Positions 6,393 to 13,641 of a stretch of 28,602 bases of DNA are shown here, one piece after another. Source of the stretch: an uncultured Lachnobacterium sp. Lineage in GTDB: Bacteria > Bacillota > Clostridia > Lachnospirales > Lachnospiraceae. The translations under genes were made by a program, and so were the position numbers. How positions within the stretch are numbered: position 1 is the first letter of the stretch; each line of letters begins with the position of its first letter. The stretch lies in contig CAMFPD010000008.1 in NCBI GenBank assembly GCA_945971355.1, forward strand, positions 1 through 28,602, read 5' to 3'. The notes beneath the pieces are model-generated. The model made no database searches, had not been told where the DNA came from, and saw nothing but the letters and a program-made list of their open reading frames with translations.

Positions 6393-6860
6393 CTATTTTT
6401 GCATAAGTCCATGGTCTTTCATGCTAAAATATGCATATTCCTCTCTTCCTTCTTCTGCTCTTGCAATCACAATGTGGTCAAGCATCGTAATTCCCATAAG
6501 TTCAGAAGCACTGCATATTTGTTTTGTCGTTTCCACATCATCTTTAGATAAATCCAAACTGCCTGACGTATGGTTATGGACAAGGATAAATGCAGATGCC
6601 CCGCAAAGGAGATTTCGCATCATCAGCTCTCTTGTAGGAAGCGGACATTCATTTACGCTTCCGTGGCTGACCTCAAAGATGCCAAGAACCCTGCATTTAC
6701 AATTTAATGCCAAAAGGTAGACATATTCCTCCGCACGTAGATGAAGTTGAAATACATCACACATCATTTTTGCAATCTTTTCTGGAGAATCCAAAGATTC
6801 ACACCCCGCATAATTGACCGCTTTTTCTTTTACAAGGACAGTTAAGTTGTCCTTATTCAT
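6393..6860 (-). CDS. RadC-family JAB/MPN protein
   Basis: 155 residues from ATG 6860; the longer open frame to 6947 lacks a start signal and would overlap a better gene. The JAMM motif is complete: E63 in GIFEVSHGS, then H95-N-H97 in ILVHNHTSG and D108 ten residues later. The fold resembles metal-dependent JAB proteases, but RadC-like proteins of mobile elements have no settled function despite the old repair name. The start overlaps the stop of a 45-residue acidic gene by 8 bases (ATGAATAA), so they are translationally coupled. Part of the leftward DUF5688-ssb operon. The usual N-terminal helix-hairpin-helix of chromosomal RadC is absent. Confidence 0.85.
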   Translation of the reverse strand: MNKDNLTVLVKEKAVNYAGCESLDSPEKIAKMMCDVFQLHLRAEEYVYLLALNCKCRVLGIFEVSHGSVNECPLPTRELMMRNLLCGASAFILVHNHTSGSLDLSKDDVETTKQICSASELMGITMLDHIVIARAEEGREEYAYFSMKDHGLMQK

Positions 6861-6990
6861 CCTCGTCGTATAAGTCGTTATTCTCATCCGAATCCTCCTC
6901 ATCTTCTTCCTCATCTTCTTTTTGCATGTGCGGATAAAAGTCATCATCCATCATTTCCTCATAAGAGGTATAATCCAAATCGTAATACAT
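6853..6990 (-). CDS. 45-residue highly acidic peptide
   Basis: MYYDLDYTSYEEMMDDDF at the start, then an almost pure Asp/Glu run, ending LYDEDE. About 23 of 45 residues are acidic and two or three are basic. A purine-rich AGAGGG lies about 8 bases before the ATG at 6990. It overlaps the RadC/JAB start by 8 bases, a sign of coupling. It is too short for most gene calls. A DNA-mimic or a charge partner for SSB or JAB is possible; no family is recognised. Confidence 0.55.
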   Translation of the reverse strand: MYYDLDYTSYEEMMDDDFYPHMQKEDEEEDEEDSDENNDLYDEDE

Positions 6991-7065
6991 AAATGCACCC
7001 TCTTTCTACTCTTTTCTAAAAAGAAGAGAGGAATGTTTCCATCCCCCTTTACTTTCTGTAACAAG

Positions 7066-7446
7066 TTATTTCTTATTTGATTTTTCTTCCTTTTCTGGCG
7101 TCTCTTTCGATTTCGTGCCTGAGATAAATTCAAAGCTTTGAATCGTCACTTCCGTGCTAAAGACGGTTACGCCATCCTTTTCATAACTGGAACTGGTAAG
7201 TTTTGCGGATGAAATTAGAATCTCTGTTCCTTTTACCGCAAAAGTCTCAAGCACCTCTGCATTTCTCCCAAAACAGGAACAGCGGATAAAATCGGCTGGA
7301 AAATTATTATGCTCATCTCTTTTTGCCGTTCTATCAGGAACTGCAAGAGTAAAAGAAGCTACTGTTCCTGTAGCTCCATCTTTTTGTACATAATTTCTAA
7401 TTTCTGGGTCAGCCGTTAATCTGCCTCTTAAATTTACATGATTCAT
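7066..7446 (-). CDS. ssb: Single-stranded DNA-binding protein
   Basis: 126 residues. An OB fold begins MNHVNLRGRLTADPEIR, continues VASFTLAVPDR and PADFIRCSCFGRNAEVLETF, and has KGTEILISSAKL; all are SSB hallmarks. The C-terminus is Lys/Glu-rich (KETPEKEEKSNKK) and lacks the acidic DDDIPF tip that recruits chromosomal repair partners, so this is a dedicated mobile-element SSB. It probably protects single strands during replication or transfer and may work with the Rad52-like protein of the same element. It lies 17 bases after the DUF5688-like gene in the same operon. Confidence 0.9.
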   Translation of the reverse strand: MNHVNLRGRLTADPEIRNYVQKDGATGTVASFTLAVPDRTAKRDEHNNFPADFIRCSCFGRNAEVLETFAVKGTEILISSAKLTSSSYEKDGVTVFSTEVTIQSFEFISGTKSKETPEKEEKSNKK

Positions 7447-7463
7447 AATTTTCTCCCTTCTTT

Positions 7464-8381
7464 TTACAGTGCAACAATTTTGTCTTCTTTTAAAAGATAC
7501 TTAAATACTCCGTCACAAAGGAAATCTTCATCGGAAACCTCTGTGGAATTTACCTCGCAGACCATTCCCTTTAAATATTCAGGCTCAAGATTTGGAAAAT
7601 CAGCACGAAGAAGCAAAAGTTCATGAACAGATGATGGTAAAATATAAACATCACAGTCCTGCATTTTAGCGAATTTTCTAATTTCCGTCTTCAGATACAT
7701 TTGACTTGCACCAAATGTATTGTTCTGGTCTGTTAAGACATACATAACTGGAGCATCTGACGGGAACAAAACTTCTGCAAAATTCTCCGTTCCCTGCTCA
7801 AAAAACATCTCTTTCATGACTTCATTCATACTGCGGATTGTATACGCATGCATGCGGTTTGTGTTTTTCTCCGCAATAGAAAGCAATTCTTTTTCCGTTA
7901 CATTCCATAATTTGATATGACTGTTTCGAATCAGAATTCCTGCACTCATCTCACCCATCATAAGAGAAACATAAAAAACAACGCTAAGATTAAGTCCTTC
8001 CATGTCAAGATGCGGAACTTCCGATAAAAGCTCTTTATTTCTTTCTGTGTTAATGACTTTTAGCACAATTTTTTCTTTCAGTTTGTCAAACTCATAGAAG
8101 TCCGACGTATGAAATGTTTCATTGAGTAAATCTGGGCGATTATTCTTATACACCCGAATAATGTCATTTACAATGTCATCCATTTCCCTTCCATCATTTA
8201 ACTGCGTAAAATACTGGTTCAAATAAATAGTGGGAGCAATGATTTCCCCCTTCTTTCGAATGGTAAGTCCATCTAAGGAAACATTCACTTTTGTAATCTC
8301 AGAAACCTCGGCGGTTACATCACCTAAAATTTCCTCCACCTTTTTTGTTACAGATAAATAAAACTCATTTTTTGTCATCAC
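7464..8381 (-). CDS. DUF5688-family protein
   Basis: 305 residues; ATG 8381 with GGAGG about 7 bases upstream. The order of segments fits the DUF5688 family of Lachnospiraceae mobile elements as I remember it: an N-terminal helical part with VNVSLDGLTIRKKGEIIAPT and IYLNQYF, then DIIRVYKNNRP, and a C-terminal MYVLTDQNNTFGAS and DVYILPSSVHELLLL. The function is unknown. No membrane segment or catalytic motif is evident. First gene of a leftward operon with ssb, the acidic peptide and RadC/JAB. A terminator-like hairpin in its leader suggests control by attenuation. Confidence 0.75.
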   Translation of the reverse strand: MMTKNEFYLSVTKKVEEILGDVTAEVSEITKVNVSLDGLTIRKKGEIIAPTIYLNQYFTQLNDGREMDDIVNDIIRVYKNNRPDLLNETFHTSDFYEFDKLKEKIVLKVINTERNKELLSEVPHLDMEGLNLSVVFYVSLMMGEMSAGILIRNSHIKLWNVTEKELLSIAEKNTNRMHAYTIRSMNEVMKEMFFEQGTENFAEVLFPSDAPVMYVLTDQNNTFGASQMYLKTEIRKFAKMQDCDVYILPSSVHELLLLRADFPNLEPEYLKGMVCEVNSTEVSDEDFLCDGVFKYLLKEDKIVAL

Positions 8382-8405
8382 AATGACCTCCTTTTCTTAT
8401 TTTTA

Positions 8406-8583
8406 GACACAAAAAAGGAAGACTCCAAAATTGAAATCTTCCTTAAACTTTGCAAGGCTACTGCCTGCCCCTAAACATTTTTAACCTAAAACTTTGCAAA
8501 CTCTTTACTTTGCCATTGCTTTTTTGCAATAAGCTATTTCTTTTCTACACTATAATTATACTTCCAAAAAATGCTAAAATCCA
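8406..8583 (-). promoter_or_regulatory. Leader with terminator-like hairpin before the DUF5688-ssb operon
   Basis: AAGGAAGA (8415-8422) pairs with TCTTCCTT (8437-8444) and is followed on the minus strand by a T-run. It lies only about 25 bases before the DUF5688-like start, where it would stop leftward transcription. Two copies of an 11-base repeat (AAACTTTGCAA on the plus strand, 8445-8455 and 8489-8499) lie upstream. A -10-like TATAAT (8560-8555) with a weak TGGATT -35 could start this leader. It is a candidate attenuator or a small terminated RNA. No gene is supported in 8382-8713. Confidence 0.45.
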
Positions 8584-8713
8584 GATACCAAAGAAGGAAA
8601 TCACACTTTTTATTGCGGTTTTTTATTGCAGCTTTCTTTTATAGTTGTTATGATGATGCATAGATAAGCAGCGAATATAACCGCATATTTTAAAAACAAG
8701 GAGGATTTACAAA

Positions 8714-9037
8714 ATGACACCAGAAGAAATCAAAGCTCTTTTATTAAAAAACAAAGACCTCGACTGGGAAGATATGATAGCTCTGTTAGAAGATATGGAT
8801 GAATCAGGAGATTATCCAGACGTAAACGAATCTGGACACGGTTTTGAAGTCGTTTTCTCCGAATTACATGTCTATGTTCAAATTAATTTAAACGATGATG
8901 TATTTGAAGACGAAGATGCCTTTGAAGAAATACTTGACCTTGCCGAACAGGAAATATGGGATGATATCAGCGACCATGTGACAGATTTTGAAGTTGTTAT
9001 TTACGATGACGATGGAAACGAATTTAAAGTAGAATAA
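8714..9037 (+). CDS. 107-residue strongly acidic protein
   Basis: AAGGAGG lies 9 bases before ATG 8714. I count about 36 Asp/Glu against 4 Lys and no Arg, a net charge near -30. It begins TPEEIKALLLKNKDLDW and ends VIYDDDGNEFKVE; predicted structure would be helix, beta strands, helix, strand. Such charge is typical of DNA-mimic proteins (for example anti-restriction proteins), which mobile elements often carry, but it matches no family I can name. Monocistronic and rightward, followed directly by a long palindrome. Confidence 0.75.
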   Translation: MTPEEIKALLLKNKDLDWEDMIALLEDMDESGDYPDVNESGHGFEVVFSELHVYVQINLNDDVFEDEDAFEEILDLAEQEIWDDISDHVTDFEVVIYDDDGNEFKVE

Positions 9038-9076
9038 TTGCTATATCCATATCCGTTTTTTTGCCAGTCGTGTTAT

Positions 9077-9154
9077 ATCAGCGTAGTGTCCATTTGTCAA
9101 ATAAATTCTGCCCGCCCGGGCAGAATTTATTTGACAAATGGACACTACGCTGAT
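9077..9154. repeat. Perfect palindrome: 38-bp arms, 2-base centre
   Basis: The arms 9077-9114 and 9117-9154 are exact reverse complements around CC. The left arm starts ATCAGCGTAGTGTCC and ends TTCTGCCCG. It is much longer than a terminator stem and would form a cruciform or, in single-stranded DNA or RNA, a 38-bp hairpin. It lies between convergent genes, each of which has other end signals. Possible roles: a replication or transfer origin, a recombination site, or a small palindromic transposable repeat. Confidence 0.9.
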
Positions 9155-9178
9155 GGCTGGTAATCAAGCAAAAAGGAA

Positions 9179-9212
9179 GGAGAGGTTTTCTCATTTTTCA
9201 TGAGCCCTCTCC
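9179..9212. terminator. Bidirectional terminator between convergent genes
   Basis: GGAGAGG (9179-9185) pairs with CCTCTCC (9206-9212), with an inner CTCAT/ATGAG stem. T-rich sequence follows on both strands. It should end the nuclease-like gene (leftward) and any rightward transcript crossing the palindrome. Confidence 0.75.
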
Positions 9213-9247
9213 ATTTCTTATTTCTTATTTTTTATTTGCTTTTTCAC

Positions 9248-9862
9248 TTATGCAGTTTTCTTTTTCTCCTGCTGATATTGATTTTTAAACATGTTCCAGT
9301 CTATTCTCGACTTACATAATTTTGCATTACACTGCTCAATTAAAACATCAATCGGCACAAGCATTCCATAACTGGAAAAGAAATATTCTCCCGAATCCCC
9401 ATAGGTTCTTGCCGACTTAATTTCATAGATGCCTTTTGGCATGTTTACACGAATCCACTCCTGCATCCTTAGAGTTGGAATCACCAGATAGCTTTGCAGT
9501 TCTATAAAATAATAGAGAAAATAGTCTGCTTTACTGGTAAGTGCATTGCCAAGCCCATCTGTCGCACAGGATTTTGAAAATTTCTTGTCATTTGCGATTG
9601 TCTCTAAATAAATTTTCTTTACGTTTGTTCCCGTGTTTGCGTCTTTAAATGCTGGGTAGGTATCCACCTTTACTTCAACCGTCTGGATTTTATAATACTC
9701 ATTTACGATTAACAAATCGACGTCTGGAGCATAAAAAAATGGGTCCTGATTGACTGGAATCACATGTAAGATGTGTTCATTTAGTAATTCTGTTCTTAAT
9801 AATTCAATCGCTATTTCATCATATTTACAAGCCTCTTGAAATGTAATTATTTTATTTTTCAT
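9248..9862 (-). CDS. Probable PD-(D/E)XK nuclease-fold protein
   Basis: 204 residues from ATG 9862, which follows AGGAGG by 8 bases. APDVDLLIVNEYYKIQTVEVKVD contains D49, then 13 residues, then E63-V-K65: the D...E-x-K arrangement of restriction-endonuclease-like nucleases, on strands flanked by helices. Later segments (KKIYLETIANDKKFSKS, SKADYFLYYFIEL, RMQEWIRVN) are also as in small nuclease-fold proteins. It could process DNA ends for the Rad52-like protein or degrade foreign DNA. No modification enzyme is nearby, so it is not an ordinary restriction enzyme. The assignment rests on this motif only. Confidence 0.6.
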   Translation of the reverse strand: MKNKIITFQEACKYDEIAIELLRTELLNEHILHVIPVNQDPFFYAPDVDLLIVNEYYKIQTVEVKVDTYPAFKDANTGTNVKKIYLETIANDKKFSKSCATDGLGNALTSKADYFLYYFIELQSYLVIPTLRMQEWIRVNMPKGIYEIKSARTYGDSGEYFFSSYGMLVPIDVLIEQCNAKLCKSRIDWNMFKNQYQQEKKKTA

Positions 9863-10015
9863 CAATCTTTCCTCCTGATTTTGGAGCAAAGTCTTAGGTT
9901 ATGAAAAAGTGTTTAAGTCACTTTTTCAGTTCATTTTTTCTCTCTCTTATATTATACGTTCTTAGCTATGGCATTTTCAATATACCAGGTTCTATATTTT
10001 CTCTTTTTCCTGCCT

Positions 10016-10726
10016 CTATGCTGATTCCCCAAAAACCTTCTCGAAAAGTTCCCCTATTTCTTTTACGTTAAGATTGTCATATTCCTTTTTTAGCATAGCA
10101 GCCTCATTTGCTATCTGCATCTTTTTCGTTTCTCTCTCTGCAGCAATTTCCTCATCAATGATTCCAGAGAGTTTCTTTAGCGATTCCACCATTTCCTTTT
10201 GTTTATTGGTGAGCGAAAGATGCATTCCCGTCTCACTTGGAAATTCTAACTTCTCCCTTGCCTTTACAACATCTGCCGTTTCTCCTCTTGCAAAACAATA
10301 TGGATTTACCTGATAAAAATCCTTGGAAATTTTGCGGAACACATCAGCATCACACAGTTTTTTAAGTAGTCTTTCATAGGTACGTTGGGAAACGCCAAGT
10401 TTTTCCATCATAATTTTTTTCGATGTCTTATCCATTTTGATGAAATTGCCGTAGTGGTACTTGGCACTTCTTTGGATATACCTAAGATGATGATTTAATA
10501 AGTATAACAGGATGCTATATTCTGTGCTGGTTAAGCATTTGTCCTTACACTTTGGATTAAAACATTCAAATTCCTCAAGTTTGAACATTTTAACAAACTT
10601 ATTCTCCCCATGTGTATTCCCTGCTTCTGCATCTTCCCCAAGATTTGAAATGAACTGTGTAACATCCTCCAAGAAAAATCTAATATTTGTCAGGTCCTCA
10701 ATGGACAATGTGTTTCTTTCTTCCAT
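10016..10726 (-). CDS. RepL-like plasmid replication protein
   Basis: 236 residues from ATG 10726 (AGGAGG, 9-base gap); the longer frame to 10786 has no ribosome site. The centre is a winged helix: SKKIMMEKLGVSQRTYERLL, then KLCDADVFRKISKDFYQVNP and YCFARG. Recognition helix, wing and the closing VNP-x-x-F-x-x-G are as in the RepL family of Firmicutes plasmids. The C-terminal 80 residues are helical and charged. Two 15-bp direct repeats at a 22-bp period lie 100 bp upstream and could be its binding sites. It suggests the excised circle can replicate on its own. An alternative is a transcription factor with the same fold. Confidence 0.65.
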   Translation of the reverse strand: MEERNTLSIEDLTNIRFFLEDVTQFISNLGEDAEAGNTHGENKFVKMFKLEEFECFNPKCKDKCLTSTEYSILLYLLNHHLRYIQRSAKYHYGNFIKMDKTSKKIMMEKLGVSQRTYERLLKKLCDADVFRKISKDFYQVNPYCFARGETADVVKAREKLEFPSETGMHLSLTNKQKEMVESLKKLSGIIDEEIAAERETKKMQIANEAAMLKKEYDNLNVKEIGELFEKVFGESA

Positions 10727-10823
10727 AATCAAAAACCTCCTGACAAATTTTAAAGCATTTTTACTGCTCATTATTGTTATACACATATTTTTTAGAATCT
10801 ACAACAAATCCTCTAAAAAAATG

Positions 10824-10860
10824 CGTCATAGTGTGGCGGAACAACCGCCATAGTGTGACG
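10824..10860. repeat. Iteron-like repeat pair upstream of the RepL-like gene
   Basis: CGTCATAGTGTGGCG (10824-10838) and CGCCATAGTGTGACG (10846-10860) differ at two positions and are 22 bp apart, two helical turns. The stretch between them also forms TGGCGG/CCGCCA (10834-10839 with 10845-10850). Position beside a replication-type gene suggests initiator binding sites; two copies only, so tentative. Confidence 0.5.
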
Positions 10861-11257
10861 TTATCTCCTCTTATATACGTCAAACTGCTTCGGATGGATT
10901 TTTCTATTTTTCTTTCAGAGCCCTTCATTTATCTGCATTTTCAAACATTTTCTCATTTTCATTTTACTCTTAGTCTGTTTCTAATAAGGACCCTTACTGT
11001 ATATAAATACTTTCTTTTTCATCCTCCCCCAAAATTATACGGTGCTTTATACTGCAAAATCAATATACCAACCTCTTAGGAATTAAAAAAGTCGTATTAT
11101 ATCCGCTTACCGTATAAGGAAGCAATACATATATAAAATGGGACTGGGAAAAAAATGTATCTAAGAAAAAGGCTTTTCTTCCAGTCACATATATCTTTAG
11201 GAACTATATATCTTGTAGAAATATACCTTTGCTTACTGTTTCAAATTCAATTCTTAA
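10861..11257. other. AT-rich intergenic DNA, no gene seen
   Basis: The open frames here (including one at 10774-11079) have no ribosome site or family pattern. Beyond the repeat pair just upstream I see no strong hairpin. AT-rich DNA beside iteron-like repeats would suit an origin, but nothing here proves it. Confidence 0.35.
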
Positions 11258-11366
11258 TAAAAAAAGCACTGGAAAATTTCCAATGCTTACTATAATCATT
11301 TATGAATCAATTAAGAATTTATATGTTTTTCTGAAACTCTCTTTCTATATATTTTTAATAGAGTAA
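11258..11366 (-). ncRNA. Second small RNA gene of about 108 nt, leftward
   Basis: A minus-strand promoter at 11372-11400 predicts a start near 11366. AGCATTGGAAA pairs with TTTCCAGTGCT (11265-11287, one mismatch), followed by seven T, and predicts the end near 11258. There is no ribosome site and no convincing frame inside. It lies just downstream of the terminator of the secreted-protein gene, so it is a separate unit. It resembles the 4369-4481 locus in size and layout but not in sequence. Confidence 0.5.
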
Positions 11367-11371
11367 ACACA

Positions 11372-11400
11372 ATTATACAATACATAAAATAATTTGTCTA
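11372..11400 (-). promoter_or_regulatory. Sigma-A-like promoter of the second small RNA
   Basis: Minus strand: -35 TAGACA (11400-11395), 17-base spacer, -10 TATAAT (11377-11372). Confidence 0.6.
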
Positions 11401-11414
11401 TAATTAATTGCATT

Positions 11415-11445
11415 AAAAAAGAGCTCTTTGAAAGAGCTCTTTTTT
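11415..11445. terminator. Terminator of the secreted-protein gene
   Basis: AAAAAAGAGCTC pairs with GAGCTCTTTTTT around TTTGAAA, overlapping the end of the gene. T-rich on both strands. Confidence 0.85.
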
Positions 11446-12691
11446 AAAAACTACCACTTGCATAATAGGTTCCGAACCAAGACTGCCAATATTGACCATA
11501 AGTGGAATCACCATTGCCTTGATAATCGTCACGCACAAAGCATCCAATATAATTATCTTGATTATTTCCATCAGAACCCAAAGTAATATATTTTTTATCT
11601 TCTTCAATAATAGGTAATCCACCAAAATTTGCATGATATGCTTTAGTTGAACTGCCCTTAATAGCATATGCAACGGCATTTCTACGTGCATTATCATAAT
11701 AAGCACTACTTACATTAAATGGATTCCAACCATCTATTTGGCTTAACATATAATTTACGGCATCATTCATTGCACTTGCGGCTCCATCATCATAATATCC
11801 CCATACAGAATAATTTCCACATGTAACCAATTCTTCACTAATAACTGTTCCATCATACATAGTCTTAGTTCTATGTGTGCCATCCGTATACACCCATGGC
11901 GTTTCTTGTCCAACATCCGCTAAAGCAGGAATTGTTTCAGTTCCATCCACATAACCACAAGTAGTACATTTATGTTCTTTAAGCCCTGCGACGCCAACAG
12001 CAGCTTCTTTTGTTGTTACCCACTGGAAATTATGCCCTTTTGCAGAACCTTCTGTTGCTCCACACCTTGTACAGGTTTTAGCTTCGGTACATGTCGCTTC
12101 TTTCCATGAATGATTGCATTCAAAGACCAGCTCAGAGCCTCCCTGATTCCAGTACATTGTGATTATTGGAGAACCTGTTTTTAATGCATAAAGTGATGTT
12201 CCCTCCTGTGTCCAGCCATAGACTGGAAGAGTGTCGTATTCATTTTTGTCTGTTGTAAGATGGTGCATTCCCTGAAGCTCTCTATTGTACACTCTATAGA
12301 TTGGAATTGTCCCGTCTGAGTAAAATACAGGTTGTCCATTGTTGTCTTTTACCCACTCAGTGGTAGTTGTAAGAACATTTACTTCATTTAAGTCTGTTGT
12401 ATATAAATGATTACACAACACTGGATTATACAATCTATAGACTGGTGTGGAACTTCTCTCTGGCGCATACCAGGCAACTCCTTCATAGCCCCAGTTGTAG
12501 TCGTGATACAAAACACTTGTCTCATTAGTGTCTGTTGTGTAGAGATGCTCCCCATTGTCTGGGTTGTACAATCTGTAGATTGCCACCATACTTTCTTCAG
12601 CTTTTACTTGAAGTGTAGTTGGAAACAGCATTGTCACTGCCATTACCATCACAATAATTATTGAACTAATTTTTGTTAGTTTTCCCTTCAT
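11444..12691 (-). CDS. Secreted protein with three DUF5648-like repeats and Cys-rich segment
   Basis: 415 residues. A signal peptide (about 1-31, MKGKLTKISS then a hydrophobic core, cleavage likely after QVKA) sends it out of the cell. Three repeats follow, each opening YRLYN/YRVYN with HLYTTD or HHLTTD and a D/N-E-x-x-x-L: the DUF5648 'lactonohydrolase-like' repeat of Gram-positive surface proteins. Next is a Cys pattern (CNHSWKEATC, KTCTRCG, KCTTCG) common in Lachnospiraceae extracellular proteins. The C-terminal 130 residues (VNYMLSQIDGWNPFN, NARRNAVAYAIKG) are unrecognised. No sortase signal. Probably the element's cargo, acting at the host surface; the exact role is unknown. Confidence 0.8.
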   Translation of the reverse strand: MKGKLTKISSIIIVMVMAVTMLFPTTLQVKAEESMVAIYRLYNPDNGEHLYTTDTNETSVLYHDYNWGYEGVAWYAPERSSTPVYRLYNPVLCNHLYTTDLNEVNVLTTTTEWVKDNNGQPVFYSDGTIPIYRVYNRELQGMHHLTTDKNEYDTLPVYGWTQEGTSLYALKTGSPIITMYWNQGGSELVFECNHSWKEATCTEAKTCTRCGATEGSAKGHNFQWVTTKEAAVGVAGLKEHKCTTCGYVDGTETIPALADVGQETPWVYTDGTHRTKTMYDGTVISEELVTCGNYSVWGYYDDGAASAMNDAVNYMLSQIDGWNPFNVSSAYYDNARRNAVAYAIKGSSTKAYHANFGGLPIIEEDKKYITLGSDGNNQDNYIGCFVRDDYQGNGDSTYGQYWQSWFGTYYASGSF

Positions 12692-12826
12692 AATTTCTCC
12701 CTCGTTTTCTCACTTTAGTTATGTACAATTTTCCATCTGGCTTTATTCTAAAATTTCCAGTTTCTTTTGTCAACCAAATGGGATGTGATGTGATTTTCTT
12801 TGCGCATCCTAGCACCAAAAAAATTT

Positions 12827-12941
12827 TTGACAATAGTTTTGTAATAATTGATTTTCACTTTTTCATATGGAATAATTATATTGTAAGCAGTTGAGGAGCT
12901 TACATACTTCGTGTATGTGAGGGCTCCCGACTGCTTTTTTT
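12827..12941 (+). promoter_or_regulatory. Promoter and long terminator-type leader hairpin before the Rad52 operon
   Basis: A consensus TTGACA lies at 12827-12832. A better-spaced pair is TTGATT (12848-12853), 17 bases, AATAAT (12871-12876). The transcript would then begin just before a long hairpin (12886-12935: AGCAGT/ACTGCT, GGAG/CTCC and a 9-pair CTTACATAC/GTATGTGAG stem with a TTCGT loop) followed by seven T (12935-12941). Transcription of the two genes downstream must read through it. It is a plausible attenuator or a small terminated RNA. The remaining 12692-12826 shows nothing. Confidence 0.55.
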
Positions 12942-13002
12942 ATTGTAAATTAACTCAATCCAAACACAAACTTATTGTAAGAATAAAACAGGAGGACACA
13001 TA

Positions 13003-13641
13003 ATGTTAAATAAAGAAGAAAGAGAATTGCAACGATTATTAAAGAAGGGAATTATTGAATCACAGCAGGAATTTGAATTATATATGTCATTCCACGATGA
13101 TGCTTATTATCCGAATGCGAATGACCCAGCCACAAGGACATTCAGAATCCACTTAGAAGAAGGTTTATGTGAGATTACAGTAGAACGCTCTACCGAGCAG
13201 GTACCCAAGGACACATTAGCTTTTCCAGGTTACTATTGGCAGGAAAAACCAATCCGAATTCACTTTTTTGACCAAATGAATCTGGCATATGGTTCCTACT
13301 ACGATTTAAGATGGGCAAAGCACACAGATGAGGCAATATTATATAACTATAAACTGGTTGGTCGCGTCTGCACAGTAAGACAACTAAAAGAGATGAGTCT
13401 TGATTTTTTGATTTGGACACGTCCAGCTTATAATAGAGAATTCCTGCATGATGGAAAAATGATTCTGAATACTTATGTTGTAGATGGAGAATTAAAGGTT
13501 TTATATGTTTACTTCCGTCTTATAGATGAGTGTGACATTGAAAATGATGCCATTGAAGATTTAAACCAGATAAAACTTGAAATTACAAATACCAGACTGG
13601 TGAAAGGAGGTTCCTATGAACATCTCCTTCAGACATCTTAA
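13003..13641 (+). CDS. Unknown protein, co-transcribed with the Rad52-like gene
   Basis: 212 residues; AGGAGG lies 8 bases before ATG 13003. It opens LNKEERELQRLLKKGIIESQ and has many Tyr/Trp/Asp residues (FPGYYWQEKPIRIHFF, YGSYYDLRWAKHTDEA). No signal peptide, membrane segment or motif I recognise. The mixture of beta strands in the middle could be a small beta-rich fold. Its end overlaps the Rad52-like start by 26 bases, so the two are coupled and may act together in recombination. The long leader hairpin upstream suggests controlled expression. Confidence 0.7.
   Translation: MLNKEERELQRLLKKGIIESQQEFELYMSFHDDAYYPNANDPATRTFRIHLEEGLCEITVERSTEQVPKDTLAFPGYYWQEKPIRIHFFDQMNLAYGSYYDLRWAKHTDEAILYNYKLVGRVCTVRQLKEMSLDFLIWTRPAYNREFLHDGKMILNTYVVDGELKVLYVYFRLIDECDIENDAIEDLNQIKLEITNTRLVKGGSYEHLLQTS

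Noticed and set aside
6951..7133. 60-codon basic leftward frame between ssb and RadC/JAB
   Set aside because: Overlaps the ssb end and the better-supported acidic 45-codon gene; composition typical of an accidental frame.
8450..8644. 64-codon hydrophobic rightward frame
   Set aside because: No ribosome site; it is antisense to the leader of the DUF5688-like operon.
10680..10700. Partial match to the duplicated promoter motif (TCAATGGAC) inside the RepL-like gene
   Set aside because: The -10 and spacer do not follow; a chance match within coding sequence.
10774..11079. 101-codon rightward frame after the RepL-like gene
   Set aside because: No ribosome site, composition of AT-rich non-coding DNA, and it crosses the iteron-like repeats.
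11310..11385. 24-codon leftward frame MYCIIVFTLLKIYRKRV... resembling a type I toxin
   Set aside because: No ribosome site and its ATG lies upstream of the predicted transcript start; treated as part of a small RNA locus.
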